From NCBI GenBank assembly GCA_947252915.1, contig CAMXWI010000019.1, forward strand, positions 1 to 9,931: a DNA stretch of 9,931 bases, read 5' to 3'. The DNA is from an uncultured Lactobacillus sp. (GTDB lineage Bacteria; Bacillota; Bacilli; Lactobacillales; Lactobacillaceae). A program made the position numbers and the translations under genes. The notes below the pieces were generated by a model. It did not search any database. It was not told the DNA's origin and was given only the letters and a program-made list of their open reading frames with translations. Below, piece after piece: positions 7,848 through 9,931 of this stretch (the first letter of the stretch is position 1; every line of letters starts with the position of its first letter).

Positions 7848-7933
7848 CTCAGTAACTAAAAAAGGGAGAAGGAACATAACAACACCACAATATTAAAATT
7901 GCAGCAAAGTGTATGGCCCTGCTCCCTACTGAG
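7848..7933 (-). promoter_or_regulatory. structured leader of rnpA with possible Shine-Dalgarno-covering stem and internal terminator
   Basis: On the minus strand CUCAGUA (7927-7933) can pair with UACUGAG (7848-7854), whose GAG belongs to the rnpA GAGGAG site. Inside it AGGGAG (7922-7927) can pair with CUCCCU (7863-7868), followed by a six-U run, as in a terminator. Smaller inner pairings such as CAUA/UAUG and GCAAU/AUUGU make the interior a compact fold. The two stems share one base, so they form a nearly continuous helix with a bulge. The pairings are seen directly; the regulatory role is inference. Confidence 0.5.
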
Positions 7934-7960
7934 AAAAAAGCCGCCTTGACGGACTTTTTT
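7934..7960 (-). terminator. intrinsic terminator after rpmH
   Basis: Six A then a G-C-rich short stem (CCG, 7950-7952, with CGG, 7941-7943; loop of 6) then six U on the minus strand. The A and U runs extend the stem, which reaches into the rpmH stop codon. It should end much of the L34 transcript and let part continue into rnpA. Confidence 0.75.
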
Positions 7961-8093
7961 ATGCAGATAATACTTTACGACCCTTTTGACGACGACGGGC
8001 CAATACCTTGCGACCGTTACTAGTGCTCATCCGAGCGCGGAAGCCGTGAACACGAGCGCGGTGACGCTTCTTTGGTTGAAATGTGCGCTTCAT
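7959..8093 (-). CDS. rpmH: 50S ribosomal protein L34
   Basis: A 44-residue, highly basic protein of the large ribosomal subunit. The sequence opens [18 protein letters not shown], continues [16 protein letters not shown] and ends KGRKVLSA; it matches L34 along its whole length. The Phe at position 5 and Ala at position 20 are minor variants. The ribosome binding site AGGAGGTG lies 9 nt from the ATG. It is the first gene of the leftward cluster next to the origin, in the position conserved in most bacteria. Its promoter is the extended -10 at 8176-8184, with a leader of about 75 nt that holds a small hairpin. A terminator overlapping its stop codon probably makes it the most abundant message of the cluster. 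Confidence 0.97.
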   Translation of the reverse strand: MKRTFQPKKRHRARVHGFRARMSTSNGRKVLARRRQKGRKVLSA

Positions 8094-8132
8094 AAGCTTT
8101 TGCACCTCCTCGGCATTGTAATAAATTGTTCG

Positions 8133-8156
8133 GTTTAACGTCCAAAATGGACAAAC
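8133..8156 (-). repeat. hairpin in the rpmH leader
   Basis: GTCCA/TGGAC (8140-8144, 8148-8152) around a 3-nt loop is extended by GTTT/AAAC (8133-8136, 8153-8156) after a 3-nt bulge. It lies in the transcribed leader about 40 nt before the rpmH start. Function unknown; leader stability or L34 autoregulation are possible. Confidence 0.4.
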
Positions 8157-8173
8157 TCTTCAAACATACTGTT

Positions 8174-8190
8174 AAAGTATATCATACTTT
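8174..8190 (-). promoter_or_regulatory. rpmH promoter (extended -10) embedded in a perfect dyad
   Basis: On the minus strand TGATATACT gives an extended -10 (TATACT at 8176-8181, TG at 8183-8184). The -35 is poor: TTATTG at 8198-8203 with a 16-nt spacer. The same bases form a perfect inverted repeat, AAAGTAT (8174-8180) and ATACTTT (8184-8190) with 3 nt between, which could be an operator or chance in AT-rich DNA. The transcript would start near 8169. Confidence 0.6.
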
Positions 8191-8205
8191 TTTTCTGCAA
8201 TAAAG

Positions 8206-8217
8206 GGCGATTTCGCC
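8206..8217. repeat. short GC-rich hairpin between rpmH promoter and oriC
   Basis: GGCGA and TCGCC flank 2 nt. The sequence to its right is AT-rich with A and T runs (GAAAAAACTTTTTAG). It is the only GC-rich island in this stretch and marks the left border of the DnaA-box region. It could stop stray rightward transcription from entering the origin, but no transcript is known to need it. Confidence 0.35.
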
Positions 8218-8297
8218 GAAAAAACTTTTTAGTTTTCCACAAGAAGAATTAAATAATCCACAGCGTTATTTTTTGACGATCAGATTTTAGAACCAAT

Positions 8298-8337
8298 TCA
8301 CAGGGTTTTTAACTAAAAATAACTAACTCACAGGGTT
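8298..8337 (+). repeat. direct repeat TCACAGGGTT, 30 bp apart, in oriC
   Basis: TCACAGGGTT occurs at 8298-8307 and again at 8328-8337. Each is the 3' half of a weak DnaA box (CACA) followed by GGGTT. The start-to-start distance is exactly 30 bp, near three helical turns, so bound proteins would face the same side of the DNA. Confidence 0.6.
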
Positions 8338-8407
8338 GTCAACGAGGTTATCCACAGCCTTGTGGAAAATCCTGTTAATTACTATCTTTTCACCATTTAG
8401 GCTTGTT

Positions 8408-8433
8408 GATATCCACAAAAAATTGTGGATATC
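8408..8433. repeat. perfect 26-bp palindrome of two opposed DnaA boxes
   Basis: GATATCCACAA (8408-8418) and TTGTGGATATC (8423-8433) are exact inverted copies around AAAA. Each contains a one-mismatch DnaA box (ATATCCACA), so the structure presents two head-to-head sites 6 bp apart. It could bind a DnaA pair or extrude as a cruciform. Confidence 0.85.
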
Positions 8434-8528
8434 TTTTATTTTCTGTGGATATTTCCACATTTCCACACCCCTGTGAGTATTTTCCACACAGCGTTGTGTA
8501 ATTTGTGGATCAAATTTTTTACTGCCTG

Positions 8529-8557
8529 TGGAAAACTAGAAAAACTAATGATAAAAT
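8529..8557 (+). promoter_or_regulatory. probable dnaA promoter overlapping a DnaA box
   Basis: TGATAAAAT (8549-8557) is an extended -10. A 17-nt spacer separates it from TGGAAA (8529-8534), a 4/6 match to the -35 consensus that lies inside the DnaA box 8527-8535. The transcript would start near 8564, giving a leader of about 45 nt. DnaA bound at the box would block this promoter, in line with known dnaA autorepression. Confidence 0.6.
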
Positions 8558-8590
8558 TATTCTTGGTTTTTATTTTTCTACATTATTTTA
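8536..8590. other. AT-rich stretch, candidate DNA unwinding element
   Basis: Almost wholly A and T (including ATGATAAAATTATT and TTTTTATTTTTC), directly after the last DnaA box. The order box, then AT-rich DNA, then dnaA fits a melting site. Read 3' to 5', the lower strand next to the box gives GAT CTT TTT GAT, loosely like DnaA-trio repeats. It also overlaps the dnaA promoter. Confidence 0.45.
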
Positions 8591-8608
8591 TTCTGAGGAG
8601 GAATTATT

Positions 8609-9928
8609 TTGACTGAGCTCGATTCTCTCTGGGAAACGGTCCAAAACGAGTTTAAGCAGTCGATCACTCCACCGACTTACGAAAACGTCGTTGCTCCGGC
8701 AAAAGCATACTCTCTTCAAAATCATCAACTAACGGTTGTCTTACCAACCGACTATCATCTTGATTGGTGGAAGAAGAGTTTAAATATTCAACTAAAGCAT
8801 ATTTTGCACGAAAAGACTGGTGAAGAAATTGAACCAATCTATGTTCTTACTAAGGATCTAATGAAAAAAGCGGATCCCGCACCAGATCAACCAACTTATA
8901 AAACTCAAACACCACTCAATCCTGAATATACATTCGATAATTTTGTTGAAGGACGCACCAATCAGTTTGCGTATGCATCCGCATTTGCTGCTTCTGAACA
9001 ACCAGGTGGTTTGTACAATCCCCTCCTTATCTATGGGGATGTTGGTCTTGGTAAAACACACTTAATGCAAGCCATCGCCAATAACATGCTCGTTCATAAG
9101 CCCGATGCAAAGATTAAATACGTGACGAGCGAAAATTTCATGAACGACTACATCAACTCCATTAAAACGGGGACACAAGAGCAGTTCAGACAGGAATATC
9201 GGGATTTAGATGCACTCCTGGTGGATGATGTGCAATTCTTTAGTGAAAAAAATGGGACACAATTAGAATTTTTCAATACCTTCAATAGTCTTCATGACAA
9301 CAACAAACAAATCGTTTTAACTGCCGATCAAAATCCAAAGGAAATTCCTAACTTGACTGATCGACTGGTTTCACGATTCGTTTGGGGATTAACTGTTGAA
9401 ATTACTGCACCAGACTTAGAAACACGAATTGCAATTCTGAACCGCAAAGCCGAAGAGGAAAACCTCCAAGGTATTCCAAATGAAGTTTTCAATTTTATTG
9501 CTTCTAAAATTAATACGAATGTCCGGGAGCTTGAAGGTGCTCTCATGCGCGTACGGGTTTTTGCTGATTTACACAAAACTTCAATCAACGAAGCGGTTGC
9601 ACGAGAAGCGCTACAGGGAATTGGCAACGATGCCCCAGCAACTCTCTCAATTGATTTAATTCAAAAAAAGGTGGCTGCTCACTTTAATATCAACCAAAGT
9701 GACATTACTGGTAAAAAACGTGTCAAAAACATTGTGATCCCACGTCAAATTGCAATGTATCTATCACGGGAATTAACAGATAACTCTTTACCACGAATTG
9801 GTAAGGAATTTGGTGGTAAAGACCATACAACAGTCCTGCACGCAATCGACAAAATTGAAAAGCAAATGACTTCCGATGCCAATTTACAAAAAGAAATTAA
9901 TTCATTAAAGAAAGATTTACGTCCTTAA
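8609..9928 (+). CDS. dnaA: chromosomal replication initiator DnaA (TTG start)
   Basis: DnaA, 439 residues, full length. It binds DnaA boxes in oriC, opens the duplex and helps load the replicative helicase. Domain I covers about 1-80 and a short linker about 85-105. The AAA+ domain III covers about 106-325, with Walker A GDVGLGKT (143-150), Walker B LLVDD (203-207), the sensor-1 strand QIVLTAD near 234-240, an Arg-finger candidate in DRLVSRF (251-257) and the sensor-2 motif NVRELEGAL (304-312). Domain IV binds DNA through DNSLPRIGKEFGGKDHTTV (391-409). The start is TTG: GAGGAGG (8595-8601) lies 7 nt upstream, and translation from it gives the expected N-terminus ELDSLWETVQNEF. Walker A has Asp where many DnaA proteins have Gly in GGVGLGKT. 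The stop is 3 nt from the window edge, so whether dnaN follows cannot be seen. Confidence 0.98.
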   Translation: MTELDSLWETVQNEFKQSITPPTYENVVAPAKAYSLQNHQLTVVLPTDYHLDWWKKSLNIQLKHILHEKTGEEIEPIYVLTKDLMKKADPAPDQPTYKTQTPLNPEYTFDNFVEGRTNQFAYASAFAASEQPGGLYNPLLIYGDVGLGKTHLMQAIANNMLVHKPDAKIKYVTSENFMNDYINSIKTGTQEQFRQEYRDLDALLVDDVQFFSEKNGTQLEFFNTFNSLHDNNKQIVLTADQNPKEIPNLTDRLVSRFVWGLTVEITAPDLETRIAILNRKAEEENLQGIPNEVFNFIASKINTNVRELEGALMRVRVFADLHKTSINEAVAREALQGIGNDAPATLSIDLIQKKVAAHFNINQSDITGKKRVKNIVIPRQIAMYLSRELTDNSLPRIGKEFGGKDHTTVLHAIDKIEKQMTSDANLQKEINSLKKDLRP

Positions 9929-9931
9929 TAG

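Larger units (their letters stand above)
8233..8535. other. chromosomal replication origin oriC (DnaA-box cluster)
   Basis: The 515-bp gap between rpmH and dnaA holds many matches to the DnaA box TTATCCACA. Exact: 8348-8356. One mismatch: 8233-8241, 8254-8262, 8361-8369 (reverse), 8409-8417, 8424-8432 (reverse), 8444-8452 (reverse), 8480-8488, 8504-8512 (reverse) and 8527-8535 (reverse). Two mismatches: 8294-8302, 8324-8332, 8451-8459 and 8459-8467. Both orientations occur. Divergent genes, dnaA alongside and this density identify the origin. DnaA binds here, opens nearby AT-rich DNA and loads the helicase. The stretch 8094-8232 holds the rpmH leader and promoter; 8536-8608 is AT-rich and holds the dnaA promoter and ribosome binding site. 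Confidence 0.93.

Noticed and set aside
7848..7933. Small transposable element (MITE) suggested by 7-bp terminal inverted repeats
   Set aside because: Only one copy is in the window, there is no clear target-site duplication, and the arms are better explained as an RNA stem.
8091..8117. Eight-codon minicistron (ATG on the minus strand near 8117) ending in an ATGA overlap with the rpmH start
   Set aside because: No ribosome binding site precedes it, and it contains the rpmH Shine-Dalgarno itself; likely chance.
8233..8535. CRISPR-like short repeats
   Set aside because: The repeats are 9-mers in both orientations with irregular spacing and match DnaA boxes.
8425..8616. 63-codon open frame on the + strand in oriC
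   Set aside because: It runs across DnaA boxes and overlaps the dnaA start, has no plausible ribosome binding site, and its composition follows the box repeats.

Overview
The window looks like the replication-origin region of a low- to medium-GC Firmicute, most likely a member of the Lactobacillaceae. The evidence is the block rpmH-rnpA-yidC-jag-mnmE-mnmG reading leftward from an origin, dnaA reading rightward from it, strong purine-rich Shine-Dalgarno sites, and protein sequences of lactobacillar type. Genus is not assigned.

Left end (1-1549, + strand): the 3' two thirds of a cobalamin-independent methionine-synthase-like gene (YxjG/YxjH type), tightly followed by a metal-dependent cyclase-family hydrolase. 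These two genes converge on the conserved block, and a bidirectional terminator at 1593-1624 separates the two directions.

Middle (1628-8093, - strand, transcribed right to left): rpmH (ribosomal protein L34), rnpA (RNase P protein), yidC (membrane insertase), jag/khpB (KH-R3H RNA-binding protein), mnmE and mnmG (tRNA U34 modification complex), then lepB (signal peptidase I). Gene order is conventional, but four gaps hold strong RNA hairpins. Single U-tracted hairpins sit directly ahead of jag and of mnmE. Between rpmH and rnpA lie a terminator and a second folded element whose outer stem can cover the rnpA ribosome binding site. A near-consensus sigma-A promoter begins 8 nt after the jag stop and fires into the hairpin ahead of mnmE, so that layout resembles an attenuator.

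Right end (8094-9931): a 515-bp gene-free interval that is oriC. It holds one consensus DnaA box, about a dozen near-matches, a 26-bp perfect palindrome made of two opposed boxes, and an AT-rich stretch. dnaA follows complete, from a TTG start with a strong ribosome binding site. Its likely promoter has a -35 element inside a DnaA box, which suggests autoregulation.

No mobile element, CRISPR array, tRNA or rRNA was seen. No clearly novel multi-gene system is present; the most interesting signals are the RNA structures between housekeeping genes and the origin architecture.
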